64,000 nucleotides of DNA from assembly GCF_030519375.1 (NCBI RefSeq), contig NZ_JAUMKB010000006.1, forward strand, positions 186,001-250,000. Direction: 5' to 3'. The notes beneath the pieces were generated by a model. It worked only from the letters and a program-made list of their open reading frames with translations. It was not told the DNA's origin and made no database searches. Below, in pieces: positions 1 through 9,640 of this stretch (its first letter is position 1; each line of letters starts with the position of its first letter). The position numbers and the translations under genes were made by a program. This DNA is from Mucilaginibacter tolerans (GTDB lineage Bacteria; Bacteroidota; Bacteroidia; Sphingobacteriales; Sphingobacteriaceae).

Positions 1-1065
1 AATCCCAAATACCTTGATGCCTATGTAGTTAGGGGATTGGCCAAAGTAGAACTTAAAGACGATAGGGGAGCTATCATTGACTACACTAAAGCTATTGGTA
101 TAAATCCTAAAGGTTCTGTGGCCTATTACGATAGGGGAATAGCAAAAGCCCGGTTGCGGGAATATAAGGGAGCATTAGCTGATTTTAACCAGGCAATTGC
201 CATCGAGGCAACCGATGGAGATTATTATAATGAGCGGGGACTGACCAAAAATCACCTCGAAGACTATAACGGGGCAATTGAGGATTTTACCCAGTCGATC
301 ACACTTGATTCAACAAATGCGGCCCCCATTTATAATAGGGGAAACTCTAAATTTGAGCTTAAGGATTATAAGGGCTCCATTGAAGATTATAACAAGGCAA
401 TAATACTAACACCTAACGATCCTGATGCTTTTTATGCCCGTGGTGATGCCAAAAGGCTTCTGGAGGATTACAATGGCTCGATTGAAGATTATAACAAGGC
501 AATAGCTCTAAATCCCTCTTTTTTGAATGCTTATAATAACCGCGGGATAGCGAAGTACAACTTAAAAGATTACCTGGGCGAAATTGCTGATGATACTAAA
601 GCCATATCTATTGATCCCAAATACCCAAGCGCTTATTACAACCGGGCGTTGGCCAATGAAAAACTTAGCAATTTCAATGATGTGATTGATGATTGCGGTA
701 AATACATTTTATTAAAACCCAAAGACCCAGATGGCTATTTGAAAAGAGGTGATGCTAAGTTTAACCTGGATGATTTCAAAAACGCTATTGTCGATTATAA
801 TATCGCGATCTCCATGAATCCCAAATACGAAGGTGCATATTATAGTCGTGGTTTGGCAAAACGAAGACTTACCCTATATAAAGAAGCTATTGAGGATTAT
901 AACAAGGCATTGGAGATCGCCCCCCAATATAGTGATGCTTACAACAGCAGGGGATATGCCAAATACTTGCTTAATGATAATACCGGCGCCTGCGCAGATT
1001 TTAAAAAAGCGGCGGATATGGGGAATGAATACGCACCGGAGAATATTAAAAAGTTTTGTAAATAA
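1..1065 (+). CDS. TPR-repeat protein (5' end outside window)
   Basis: The frame is open from base 1 and encodes 354 residues before the TAA, so the start lies upstream; the in-frame TTG at 37 lies inside a repeat and is not a credible start. The protein is built of about ten 34-residue tetratricopeptide units with the pattern Y-x-x-R-G-x-A-K...L-x-D-Y-x-G-A-I-x-D-Y-x-K-A-I and an N-P spacer between units. TPR arrays are protein-binding scaffolds. No enzymatic domain is visible, and a signal peptide, if any, is off the window. A specific partner cannot be named. Confidence 0.9.
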   Translation, partial: NPKYLDAYVVRGLAKVELKDDRGAIIDYTKAIGINPKGSVAYYDRGIAKARLREYKGALADFNQAIAIEATDGDYYNERGLTKNHLEDYNGAIEDFTQSITLDSTNAAPIYNRGNSKFELKDYKGSIEDYNKAIILTPNDPDAFYARGDAKRLLEDYNGSIEDYNKAIALNPSFLNAYNNRGIAKYNLKDYLGEIADDTKAISIDPKYPSAYYNRALANEKLSNFNDVIDDCGKYILLKPKDPDGYLKRGDAKFNLDDFKNAIVDYNIAISMNPKYEGAYYSRGLAKRRLTLYKEAIEDYNKALEIAPQYSDAYNSRGYAKYLLNDNTGACADFKKAADMGNEYAPENIKKFCK

Positions 1066-1123
1066 TCATCTTCATTTAAATCTGCTAAATTTCCTACCTT
1101 CGTTTTGCTAATATTTTTATCAA

Positions 1124-2494
1124 ATGAGTGTGGTTATCCTTGTCGTTTCTATCGTAGTACTTCTGATTGCTGTTGTTCTGTTCCTCCAAAAACCGAAAAG
1201 CGGGCATAGTGTATCAGACGAAGAACTACAACGTCTGCGCGAAGAAAATAACCGGTTGCAGATCACTTTAGCTAAGGCTGAAGAGCGGGCTACTGGGTTG
1301 ATTGCGGAACGGGATAAAGCTGATAAAATATTACAGGACGAGCGTGTGCGGTATGATCAGGCTGTTACTAATCTGAACTCGGAATTACTTGCCGAAAAGA
1401 ATCGTATGGCCAAAGCCGAAGAAGCCTTTAAAGCACAACGGGAACGCTTAACAGAACAAGAAAGGTCTATACAGGAAATACAGCAAAAATTTCAGCTTGA
1501 ATTCCAGAATATTGCAAATAAACTTCTTGACGAAAAATCTCAAAAATTTGTTGAAACCAATAAGACCCACCTGGACATATTATTAAACCCGCTGAAAGAA
1601 AACATTAAAGCTTTTGAAGAGAAAGTTGATAAGGTTTATAATATGGAGGCTGCTGAAAGGAATACACTGAGAGGAGTAATATCGCAGTTGATGGAATTGA
1701 ATAAGCTAATCAGCAACGAGGCACAAAACCTGACCAAAGCCTTAAAAGGTGACAGCAAAAAACAAGGTAACTGGGGCGAAGTGATACTTGAACGCGTATT
1801 GGAGCGTTCAGGCCTGGTCAGAGACCGCGAATACCGGATGCAGGCTAGCTTAATATCTGCAGACGGAAGCAGGCTGCAACCAGACGTTATTATTGATCTC
1901 CCCGATGAAAAACACTTAATTATCGACTCCAAAGTTTCCCTGGTTGCTTATGAACGGTTGGTTAATGCAGAAAGCGAAGATGACCGTAAGCTTTTTTCAA
2001 AAGCTCATGTGGAATCTATCAGGAATCATGTAAATGGCTTGTCCGCAAAAAACTATCACGACTTATACCAAATAAATTCACCCGATTTCGTATTACTTTT
2101 TATCCCAATCGAATCATCTTTTAGTTTTGCCGTACAACTAGATGCCGAATTATTCAGCGATGCCTGGGAAAAGCGCGTCGTGATCGTTAGTCCATCTACT
2201 TTGCTGGCTACCTTGCGCACAATATCCAGCATCTGGAAACAAGAGCGACAAAACCGTAATGTGCTTGAAATTGCCCGCCTGAGCGGCGCTATGTATGATA
2301 AGTTTGTTGGCTTCGTAGGCGATATGGAAAATATCGGCAAAAACATTAAACAAAGCCAGGCGGCTTATGATAGTGCGATTAATAAACTAACCGAAGGCAA
2401 TGGCAATTTGACCAAAACCGCTGAAAAAATAAAAGGCCTAGGCGCCAAGGCCAATAAACAATTGGATCAGAAATTTATTGAAGACGGTGAATAA
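1124..2494 (+). CDS. rmuC: DNA recombination protein RmuC
   Basis: The 456-residue protein has the RmuC layout: an N-terminal membrane helix (about 2-22), a long coiled coil (35-150) and a C-terminal RmuC domain. The latter contains the stretch QPDVIIDLP followed by IIDSKVSL, the acidic/DSK motif of a PD-(D/E)xK-like nuclease fold. RmuC limits inversions at short inverted repeats in E. coli; its exact biochemistry is still unsettled. Length is normal for the family. The ATG follows a TACCTTCG box at 1100-1107 that resembles a Bacteroidota -7 element, though I see no matching -33 box. Confidence 0.93.
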   Translation: MSVVILVVSIVVLLIAVVLFLQKPKSGHSVSDEELQRLREENNRLQITLAKAEERATGLIAERDKADKILQDERVRYDQAVTNLNSELLAEKNRMAKAEEAFKAQRERLTEQERSIQEIQQKFQLEFQNIANKLLDEKSQKFVETNKTHLDILLNPLKENIKAFEEKVDKVYNMEAAERNTLRGVISQLMELNKLISNEAQNLTKALKGDSKKQGNWGEVILERVLERSGLVRDREYRMQASLISADGSRLQPDVIIDLPDEKHLIIDSKVSLVAYERLVNAESEDDRKLFSKAHVESIRNHVNGLSAKNYHDLYQINSPDFVLLFIPIESSFSFAVQLDAELFSDAWEKRVVIVSPSTLLATLRTISSIWKQERQNRNVLEIARLSGAMYDKFVGFVGDMENIGKNIKQSQAAYDSAINKLTEGNGNLTKTAEKIKGLGAKANKQLDQKFIEDGE

Positions 2495-2563
2495 TACTTA
2501 TACTCCATAAACGATTTTCATTTCAATAACAGGATTAATATTATTGCACTAAAGTTTACAAAT

Positions 2564-2779
2564 ATGAGTTCACCAAAGAGAATGCTAATACTCATCATGA
2601 TCATCTTTGCAGGGATGATGATCGTGAATGTAAACAGCATCATTAGTGGTATCGAGGAGCATCAGACCTGGCGTATTGTTGTTGCTTCCGGATCGTCAGT
2701 TATTATGATCGTACCAATTGTACTAATTCTTATCAGGCTATCCAGGATAAAGAAACAACAACCAACTGATAACAAATAA
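2564..2779 (+). CDS. Small two-helix membrane protein, unknown function
   Basis: This 71-residue ORF starts with ATG, has two hydrophobic segments (about 7-25 and 43-60) joined by a short polar loop, and ends in a basic tail, so it is probably an inner-membrane protein with both ends inside. It lies 69 bp after rmuC on the same strand and is followed at once by a strong terminator, which supports it as the last gene of a transcript. I recognise no family. Confidence 0.6.
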   Translation: MSSPKRMLILIMIIFAGMMIVNVNSIISGIEEHQTWRIVVASGSSVIMIVPIVLILIRLSRIKKQQPTDNK

Positions 2780-2807
2780 AAAATGCCCCAATAAAATGGG
2801 GCATTTT
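2780..2807. terminator. Bidirectional intrinsic terminator
   Basis: A perfect 11-bp stem (AAAATGCCCCA / TGGGGCATTTT) with a 6-nt loop lies between the convergent genes ending at 2779 (+) and 2827 (-). The A/T ends give a T tract on both strands, so it can serve both. Confidence 0.85.
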
Positions 2808-2826
2808 CATTGTATCATAATCTTTG

Positions 2827-3201
2827 TTAATTCGTAGCGCTCCACCCATCACTCCAGCCATTTCCACCGCCTTTGGTATCTTTTACCAGCTTTTCATATT
2901 TAGCTGCCTGGGCAGGGGTTAATACTGCTTTTATTTTCTTAACGGTGGCCTCGCGCAACGGACGTACGGCCACTACCATTTTATCGGTATTGCCTTTCTC
3001 ATCCTTTTTTATTTTTTCAAATTTTTCAGCCGATTCTTTATAAATAGCGGCAATTTTCTCAGTCTGCTTATCGGTAAGTTTTAATTCCTTTTGCAAACCT
3101 TTGGCTTTTTCCGCAGGCGTGCCTACTCCGGGATGGGTTCCCTGAGCGCGTGCTGCTGTTAATCCTATAAACAAACAGCATATTAACAAAATTCTCTTCA
3201 T
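2827..3201 (-). CDS. Small secreted LTXXQ/Spy-like helical protein
   Basis: The start is placed at the ATG at 3201, which begins a clear signal peptide (basic MKR, hydrophobic core, ARAQ cleavage site); an upstream in-frame codon at 3267 would bury it. The mature part of about 105 residues is helical and rich in Lys/Glu, with LKLTDKQTEKIAAIYKE and a later VLTPAQAAKYEKL, the LT-x-x-Q style repeats of Spy/CpxP-like periplasmic proteins. This resemblance is by motif only. A chaperone or envelope-stress role is an inference. Confidence 0.75.
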   Translation of the reverse strand: MKRILLICCLFIGLTAARAQGTHPGVGTPAEKAKGLQKELKLTDKQTEKIAAIYKESAEKFEKIKKDEKGNTDKMVVAVRPLREATVKKIKAVLTPAQAAKYEKLVKDTKGGGNGWSDGWSATN

Positions 3202-3276
3202 GGGTTTTAAAGTTAAATATGACTTAAATATAGGTGTTATTTTGTTTATGGTTAACATATTACACATAATAATTGT

Positions 3277-5541
3277 TTATTTATCTGTACTGGCAGTCAT
3301 AGGCATGCACATCGGGATACCGGCTTTGTGTTTGAACGTTAATTTATTCAAATGCACCGCCGTCACCTTATCATCACCCTCGGTTATATGCAAGAACTGA
3401 TTTGGCGCCAGATTTTTAAAATGTTGCACTGTTTGGCTCCCGGCCCATTTAATTTCGATATCGTCAATCCGGTTAGCCAGGCCAATGCCAATCTCCTGTC
3501 TTAATGGCGACGAACCGAAGCTTCCGCCTGAATTGACATCTTTGTAAACACTCCTTTTTACTCCATTTTCAGTAAAAGTCACTTTAATGTGGCTGCCTAT
3601 TGCGCAGCGGTTGGCCTTAACGCCTTCCAGTTTTAATGATATCCAGTTATTATTGCTTTGACCAGGGTTGACATACAACGAACTGTTGTACGAATCGCCT
3701 TTATAAGCGCCCCCCATTTCTATAAAAACATCTTGGATGCCCACATTCCTAAAATCAGCAAAGGCCACACCATGCCCTTTTTGCAAATTTCCCATGCGCG
3801 ATGAAGTCGTTACATCAGCAAATCGTTTGCCATCTATATTTTTGAACAGCTTGTTAGGCACTAGTGAGCGGAAATCAGGATTACCGGTACCAAAGTACAT
3901 ATCCGGATAGCCGTCGTTATCGATATCACCAAAATTGGCGCCCATGTTAAAAACTACCTTATTCAGGCCTACTTCGTTTGTCACTTCTGTAAAAGTGCCA
4001 TCATGGTTATTGTGGAATAAAAACGGATTACCCATCTTCGGGATAGGTCTCCCAAGACCCTCTGCGGCGGCATAGTACCCTAGTGGTACATTAGCCTTAC
4101 CATTATAACCGCCAACCATTATATCGGGCCAGCCATCGTTATCATAATCAAAAAACCAGGTCGTAAAAGTGGGCTCTCTGTTTTTATCAAGCCCTGCCGC
4201 TATAGAAACGTCCTCAAATTCCACGGCTTTACCTGATTTGCACTTATTCTTTAACAAGTATTTATAACCATTCAGTGTTGATATAAATATATCTGGCCAG
4301 CCATCGTTATTATAATCTGCGGATGTTACCCCCTTTACAAAAGCCGTCAAATTGCAGTGTGCATTATCTGTAACGTTTGTAAATGTGCCGTCGCCGTTGT
4401 TGATGTAAAGCATACAGGTATGGGTCCCGCCGGCATCTCCACCACCAGAGTCTTCGGTACCAATAAATACGTCCAGATAGCCATCGTTGTTAAAGTCAGC
4501 CCATGTAGCCGCCTGGGTGGGGTGAAAATAAAGCAGTCCGCTGGGTATTGTAACATCCGTAAAAGTGCCGTCGCCGTTGTTACGTAGTAAGGATGGGGGT
4601 TGATTCCCAAAACCCTGCGTATTCCACGCGCCTCTTAAAACAAAAATGTCCAGATTGCCGTCGTTGTTATAATCCACCTGCTGAATATTCAAGCCGCCGG
4701 TTATTCCCTTGAGGCCACTTTGTTCTGTCACATTTGTAAAAGTGCCGTCTTTATTGTTTTGAAAATAATGCATAGGGTCGCTTATGTCCCAGCCAGAAGT
4801 AACTATATCCAAGTACCCATCATTATTAAAATCATCAACAATAACACCGCCGGCGCGGCCAAAAACGTCCAGGCCTAGGTCGGCAGCCATATCGGTAAAT
4901 GGTTTTACCTTATAGCCGGTATCTGCATCTAAATTGGGAATCAGAAATTCTTTAGGCACTGCTTTAGGATAAGTGCCCAGAGTCATAAAAGCTACATTAA
5001 GCAGCCAACGTGACGACAGGTCGTCCGGATCAGATTTAAGTATGGATTCGTATACCTGGATAGCCTTTGTCGAGCCGGTTTTGATCCTGTGAACGCCTTC
5101 ATCTTTTATAGGGAATATACACGACGAACCGGTATGATTGAGCATGCAATTACTGCGTTCGCCCAAACGCATATAGGCAATACCCATATCTGGAAGCATG
5201 TCGTTTACTGCGCTGAAATCCATTCTGTTTATCAGGTTTTCATAAATGTCCACTGCTTTTTGTTCCTGACCCTCTTTTAATAACAGTGGCGCCTTTACAC
5301 TCAGCGCATACATATTGTGATTATTACCCCGCAGATTAAGAAGCGAGTCGATATAAACCAATTTGGGCTTGGCATTGAAAGGATTGGTCACAATGTCATT
5401 GTGCTTTTCCAACTTACGTAATAAGCTGATCATTTGCGCATGGGACGAAGGTCCCGCATTACGGTAGGCGATAAATCCTGTTATACACAACAATACCATC
5501 GCCGAGATGATAATTTTTGGTACGTACTTTTTGAGTTTCAT
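3277..5541 (-). CDS. CRTAC1-like FG-GAP/VCBS repeat protein with ASPIC/UnbV domain (copy A)
   Basis: The 754-residue protein begins with a single membrane helix or uncleaved signal (about 8-26). A TPR-like helical part (about 70-200) follows, then a run of FG-GAP/VCBS repeats carrying Ca-binding loops such as DFNNDGYLD and DYNNDGNLD (about 225-600), and a C-terminal ASPIC/UnbV domain with SGGSFGSSPLRQEIGIG (about 640-735). Such proteins fold as surface beta-propellers; the function in Bacteroidota is undefined. The next gene upstream, 37 bp away, is a close paralogue of the same length, so the pair is a tandem duplication in one transcript. Confidence 0.9.
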   Translation of the reverse strand: MKLKKYVPKIIISAMVLLCITGFIAYRNAGPSSHAQMISLLRKLEKHNDIVTNPFNAKPKLVYIDSLLNLRGNNHNMYALSVKAPLLLKEGQEQKAVDIYENLINRMDFSAVNDMLPDMGIAYMRLGERSNCMLNHTGSSCIFPIKDEGVHRIKTGSTKAIQVYESILKSDPDDLSSRWLLNVAFMTLGTYPKAVPKEFLIPNLDADTGYKVKPFTDMAADLGLDVFGRAGGVIVDDFNNDGYLDIVTSGWDISDPMHYFQNNKDGTFTNVTEQSGLKGITGGLNIQQVDYNNDGNLDIFVLRGAWNTQGFGNQPPSLLRNNGDGTFTDVTIPSGLLYFHPTQAATWADFNNDGYLDVFIGTEDSGGGDAGGTHTCMLYINNGDGTFTNVTDNAHCNLTAFVKGVTSADYNNDGWPDIFISTLNGYKYLLKNKCKSGKAVEFEDVSIAAGLDKNREPTFTTWFFDYDNDGWPDIMVGGYNGKANVPLGYYAAAEGLGRPIPKMGNPFLFHNNHDGTFTEVTNEVGLNKVVFNMGANFGDIDNDGYPDMYFGTGNPDFRSLVPNKLFKNIDGKRFADVTTSSRMGNLQKGHGVAFADFRNVGIQDVFIEMGGAYKGDSYNSSLYVNPGQSNNNWISLKLEGVKANRCAIGSHIKVTFTENGVKRSVYKDVNSGGSFGSSPLRQEIGIGLANRIDDIEIKWAGSQTVQHFKNLAPNQFLHITEGDDKVTAVHLNKLTFKHKAGIPMCMPMTASTDK

Positions 5542-5578
5542 GGTTTTTAATATTAAATGATCTTTAATATTTATTTTT

Positions 5579-7837
5579 CTACTTCAAGTTAGCGTTCATC
5601 GGCATACACATTGGGATGCCCGCTTTATGTTTAAATGTTAATTTGTTCAAATGCATAGCCATTGCCTTATTATCACCTTCGGTGATTTGCAAGAACTGAT
5701 TTGGTATCATATTTTTAAAATGTTGCACGGTATGGCTTCCTGCCCAGGTGATTTCGATATCATCTATCACTTTCGCCTGACCAATTCCGATCTCTTGCCT
5801 TAAAGGCGATGAACCGAAACTGCCACCTGAATTGACATCTTTGTAGACGCTTCTTTTCACGCCATTTTCGGTAAAGCTCATTTTGATGTGGCTGCCTATG
5901 GCGCAGCGGTTTGCTTTTACACCTTCCAGTTTTAAGGATATCCAGTTATTATTGCTTTGGCCAGGATTTACGTATAGTGAACTATTATAGGAATCCCCTC
6001 TGTAGGCCCCGCCCATCTCTATAAAAATATCCTGAACTCCTACGTTCCGCAGATCAGCAAAGGCAACACCATGTCCCTTTTGCAAATTACCTGTGCGCGA
6101 CGAAGTGGTTACATCGACAAATCGTTTACCATCAACATTTTTAAACATTCTATTCGGCACTAATGACTTAAAATCGGGATTGCCTGTACCCAGGTACATA
6201 TCCAGGTAACCATCGTTATCCAAATCGCCGAAATTGCCGCCCATGCTGTAAACCACGTTGTTCAGGCCTACTTCCTTGGTCACTTCAGTAAAGGTGCCAT
6301 CATGGTTGTTTCTGTACAGAAATGTATTACCCATTTTGGGAACTGGTTTCCCTAAACCTTCGGCGGCAGCGAAATAACCCAATGGTTTGTTCATCCGCAT
6401 ATTATAGTCACCGACCATTATATCCGGCCAGCCATCGTTGTTATAATCAAAAAACCATGTCGTAAAAGTCGGTTCGGTATTCTTATAAAAGCCTGCCTGC
6501 GTTGAAACGTCTTCAAATTCTATATCTTTGCCTTGCTTGCCCTTATTTTTCAGCAAGTATTTATCGCCATCCATTGTTGATACAAATATGTCGGGCCAGC
6601 CGTCATGATTATAATCAGCAGATGTTACACCTTTAACATATGCCGTCAGGTTGCAATGAGCCTTATCAGCAACATTGGTAAAAGTGCCATCGCCATTATT
6701 GATATACATCATACACGCGTGGACACCACCTGCGTCATGAAAACCAGCATTCTCAGCACCGATAAATACATCCAGGTAACCGTCGTTATTGAAATCGGCC
6801 CATGTAGCAGCCTGTGTCGGGTGGAAAAAGAGTAGTCCCGCGGGTATGGTAACGTCCGTAAAAGTACCGTCGCCATTATTGCGCAGCAATGATGGGGGCT
6901 GATTTCCGTAACCCTGGACGTTCCAGGCGCCTCTTAAAACAAAAATGTCCAGGTTTCCATCATTGTTATAATCCACCTGCTGAATGTTAAGCCCGCCTGT
7001 AATTCCCTTCAAGCCGCTTTGCCCGGTAACGTCAGTAAATGTTCCGTCCTTATTATTCTGAAAATAATGCATCGGGTCGCTTATATCCCAGCCTGAGGTA
7101 ATAATATCCAAATAGCCGTCATTGTTAAAATCATCAACAATAACTCCACCGGCCCGGCTAAAAACATCGAGGCCGAGATCGGCAGCCATATCGGTAAACG
7201 GTTTTACTTTATACCCGGTATCCGCGTTCAGGTCGGGGATAAGGAATTCCTTGGGTACTGCCTGCGGATAAGTTCCCAGGGTCATAAAAGCTACATTGAG
7301 CAGCCACCGCGATGCCAGATCGTCCGGATTTGTATTCAGTATAGTTTCGTACACCTGGATAGCCTTTGCCGAACCGGTTTTGATCCGATGTATCCCTTCG
7401 TCCTTTATCGGAAATATACATGATGAACCATTATGATTAAGCATGCAATTGGTTCGCTCACCCAGCCGCATATAGGCAATCCCCATATCAGGAAGCATAT
7501 CATTTACCTGGTAAAAGTTCATCTTATCCATCAGCTTTTCATAAATATCCACTGCCTTCTGCTCCTGTCCTTCCTTTAATGATAAGGACGCCCCAATACT
7601 CATTGTATAAATATTCTGGCCATTAGGCCGGCTAAACAAGGAGTCGAAATGGTGTAGTTTGGGTTTTGCATTAAAAGGATTAGACATATTATTGTTGCGT
7701 TGTTCTATCTCACGTAACAACCCGATCATTTGCTGATGAGAAGAGGGTGCTGAATTGCGATAAGTGATAAATCCTGTTATACATAGTAAGGCCGCCACCG
7801 CAATGATAATTTTAGGTATATGTTGTTTTAGTTTCAT
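5579..7837 (-). CDS. CRTAC1-like FG-GAP/VCBS repeat protein with ASPIC/UnbV domain (copy B)
   Basis: This 752-residue protein matches its neighbour end to end: the same N-terminal membrane helix, TPR-like part with a conserved CMLNH..SSCIFPIKDEG segment, FG-GAP repeats with DxNxDGxxD loops, and an ASPIC/UnbV C-terminus ending in KAGIPMCMPM. Divergence is concentrated in the first 80 residues and in scattered loops. It is first in the two-gene unit. The 230 bp before it hold no other ORF. Cysteines at both the N-terminal third and the C-terminus are conserved in both copies, so disulphides are possible. Confidence 0.9.
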   Translation of the reverse strand: MKLKQHIPKIIIAVAALLCITGFITYRNSAPSSHQQMIGLLREIEQRNNNMSNPFNAKPKLHHFDSLFSRPNGQNIYTMSIGASLSLKEGQEQKAVDIYEKLMDKMNFYQVNDMLPDMGIAYMRLGERTNCMLNHNGSSCIFPIKDEGIHRIKTGSAKAIQVYETILNTNPDDLASRWLLNVAFMTLGTYPQAVPKEFLIPDLNADTGYKVKPFTDMAADLGLDVFSRAGGVIVDDFNNDGYLDIITSGWDISDPMHYFQNNKDGTFTDVTGQSGLKGITGGLNIQQVDYNNDGNLDIFVLRGAWNVQGYGNQPPSLLRNNGDGTFTDVTIPAGLLFFHPTQAATWADFNNDGYLDVFIGAENAGFHDAGGVHACMMYINNGDGTFTNVADKAHCNLTAYVKGVTSADYNHDGWPDIFVSTMDGDKYLLKNKGKQGKDIEFEDVSTQAGFYKNTEPTFTTWFFDYNNDGWPDIMVGDYNMRMNKPLGYFAAAEGLGKPVPKMGNTFLYRNNHDGTFTEVTKEVGLNNVVYSMGGNFGDLDNDGYLDMYLGTGNPDFKSLVPNRMFKNVDGKRFVDVTTSSRTGNLQKGHGVAFADLRNVGVQDIFIEMGGAYRGDSYNSSLYVNPGQSNNNWISLKLEGVKANRCAIGSHIKMSFTENGVKRSVYKDVNSGGSFGSSPLRQEIGIGQAKVIDDIEITWAGSHTVQHFKNMIPNQFLQITEGDNKAMAMHLNKLTFKHKAGIPMCMPMNANLK

Positions 7838-8069
7838 GGTATTAAATGCTAATGCATCATACTACAATTTGCACGGAGACATTTGCAGATGATCGTAAAA
7901 AAATTCTGTTTTTGCAGACTGACGTGTCAGATGATACTGATGTCAAACCGATTAAGAATAGTTGCATAATTGCGGCTGATACGCGCCTATAGCAGAGCAC
8001 AATAAAAATCAACCAACCACACCAGCCCTCAGCGTGATGTGTATCTATTCCTAAAAATTGAGATTAAAA

Positions 8070-8612
8070 TTAGCACTTGGGCGGTGGTGCCGGACTGGGG
8101 AGAATACATTTAACCAGGCCAGCATTAATACTTCCGGTAACATTGTCTATGATAACCACCGGAGAAGCAAAATGGTATTTTATTGCCTGTAGATTGTAAT
8201 CGTTTAAAATACTTTGTTTACCAAAAGGCACATGATCTTTTTTGGCATTGGGAATATCTGCAATCTTTCGTGCAGTAATAAGATTTTGATTAATGAGCCT
8301 CGTCTTTTTATAATTAGGGATACACAGCAAGTACATGGTATCCTTTGTCATCCTCAGTTTAACGTAATTGTAGCTGTTGTTCTGAAACTGCACCTGGCCG
8401 GAGATAGCTGCATAATCTTTCCAGTCTTCAATGGTCGGCATTTTAACCGGAACCTTAACAGATACCAGATCATCCAAACTGTATTTATCCATGCTGATCT
8501 GCTCGGCAAACAATTTATCAGAACGATAAACAGAATAAAAGTACAATACCGTATGCCCATACAAGCTATACAGGTGTACCAAAAGCAGTGATATGGCTAA
8601 TAGTTTTTTCAC
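8070..8612 (-). CDS. Hypothetical exported or anchored protein
   Basis: The frame is open to a TTG at 8666, but the GTG at 8612 gives a normal lysine-plus-hydrophobic N-terminus (VKKLLAISLLLVHLY), so I prefer it, for about 180 residues. After this signal or anchor the protein is soluble, with no motif that I recognise, and ends in a Pro-rich tail with a terminal Cys (PPPKC). It is a separate transcript from the FG-GAP pair. No function can be assigned. Confidence 0.6.
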   Translation of the reverse strand: MKKLLAISLLLVHLYSLYGHTVLYFYSVYRSDKLFAEQISMDKYSLDDLVSVKVPVKMPTIEDWKDYAAISGQVQFQNNSYNYVKLRMTKDTMYLLCIPNYKKTRLINQNLITARKIADIPNAKKDHVPFGKQSILNDYNLQAIKYHFASPVVIIDNVTGSINAGLVKCILPSPAPPPKC

Positions 8613-8708
8613 GAAAACGGCTAAAAACAGATCGCTTCTACAGGTTGATAATTTATAAAAATACAATCTATTTTCTAAATGTCAAGGAATCAACATATTT
8701 TAAACTAA

Positions 8709-8739
8709 AAATCCCGGTTATTATGCGTAACCGGGATTT
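8709..8739 (-). terminator. Intrinsic terminator of the Bax-inhibitor-1 gene
   Basis: A perfect 12-bp stem (AAATCCCGGTTA / TAACCGGGATTT) with a 7-nt loop is followed on the minus strand by a T-rich tail. It lies 19 bp past the stop at 8759. Confidence 0.85.
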
Positions 8740-8758
8740 GAGTCTGTAGATATATCGC

Positions 8759-9490
8759 TTATCTTCTTCTGCCGAAAATGCGCAACAGGAATAAGAACAG
8801 GTTAACGAAATCAAGATAAAGAGTTAAGCCACCCATCAAAGCCATTTTCTTGGCTGATGCATCGCCATATTCCAGACCGGCGCCTATTCTTTTCAGTTTT
8901 TGTACGTCGTAAGCTGTAAGGCCAACAAATACGGCCACACCTATATAGCTGATCAGCATACTTAATCCTGAACTATGTAAAAAGAAATTCACAATAGTTG
9001 CAACTATAATTCCGACTAACAACATCATCATTAAGGAGCCAAATTTGGTTAAGTCGGTTTTGGTAGTATATCCGGCAACAGCCATTATACCAAAGACAAC
9101 CGATGAAGTTAAAAACACACCGGACACTGACGATGCGGTATATATTAGCAGGATGAAGCTCAAGCTGATGCCAGTGGCTGCGGAATAAGCAATATACAGT
9201 AATGATAGTCCTAAATAGGATATACGGTTAATGCCAAAGCTCATGATCAACACAAAAGCAAAGGGGGAAAACATGGCCACCCAGAATAAAATTGTAGCCT
9301 GACCTGTGGCAGGGTCCACTAACAATTGTAATAAAGAGGGTGTACTGGCAAATAAGTAAGCAGCAATTGAAGAAATACCTAATGCTACGAACATCCATGA
9401 AAACACACCTGCTATAAATTTACGGGACTGGTCCGCGTCTTCTATCTGGATCACGTTCTTATAAGTGTAATCCGGGTTTTGATTTTCCAT
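8759..9490 (-). CDS. Bax inhibitor-1/YccA family membrane protein
   Basis: The 243-residue protein has a short polar N-terminus and seven hydrophobic helices ending in LFLFLLRIFGRRR. The order of helices, the GLTAYDVQKLK segment near 195 and the C-terminal basic residues are typical of the BI-1/YccA/YbhL family, whose bacterial members form pH-gated Ca2+-leak channels or bind FtsH. It stands alone, with its own terminator. A plausible promoter precedes it on the minus strand: TTG, 21 bp, TAGCTTCG (-7 box at about 9521-9528). Confidence 0.92.
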   Translation of the reverse strand: MENQNPDYTYKNVIQIEDADQSRKFIAGVFSWMFVALGISSIAAYLFASTPSLLQLLVDPATGQATILFWVAMFSPFAFVLIMSFGINRISYLGLSLLYIAYSAATGISLSFILLIYTASSVSGVFLTSSVVFGIMAVAGYTTKTDLTKFGSLMMMLLVGIIVATIVNFFLHSSGLSMLISYIGVAVFVGLTAYDVQKLKRIGAGLEYGDASAKKMALMGGLTLYLDFVNLFLFLLRIFGRRR

Positions 9491-9558
9491 TTTTAAAAAA
9501 AATTGATTTTTTATTTATACGAAGCTACGAATTTTTTGATGCAATTATCAATGTATGG

Positions 9559-9627
9559 GTATGCGGAGGTGCAAATGAGTAGATGTACAAATTAAGCAAT
9601 CCAAATCATCTGTACATCTCCGCATAC
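9559..9627. repeat. Intergenic foldback repeat, type 1
   Basis: Two perfect inverted pairs are nested here: GTATGCGGAG (9559-9568) with CTCCGCATAC (9618-9627), and AGATGTACA (9581-9589) with TGTACATCT (9611-9619). The words ATGCGGAG, GTGCAAATG and AGATGTAC are degenerate versions of each other and recur at 13464-13542. The repeat ends 13 bp from the stop codon of the minus-strand gene at 9641. Confidence 0.65.
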
Positions 9628-9640
9628 GCATATTGGCACA

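Noticed and set aside
8214-8591. Plus-strand open frame of 125 codons opposite the hypothetical gene at 8070-8612
   Set aside because: The minus-strand frame has a signal-like N-terminus; the plus frame has none and no Bacteroidota promoter before it.
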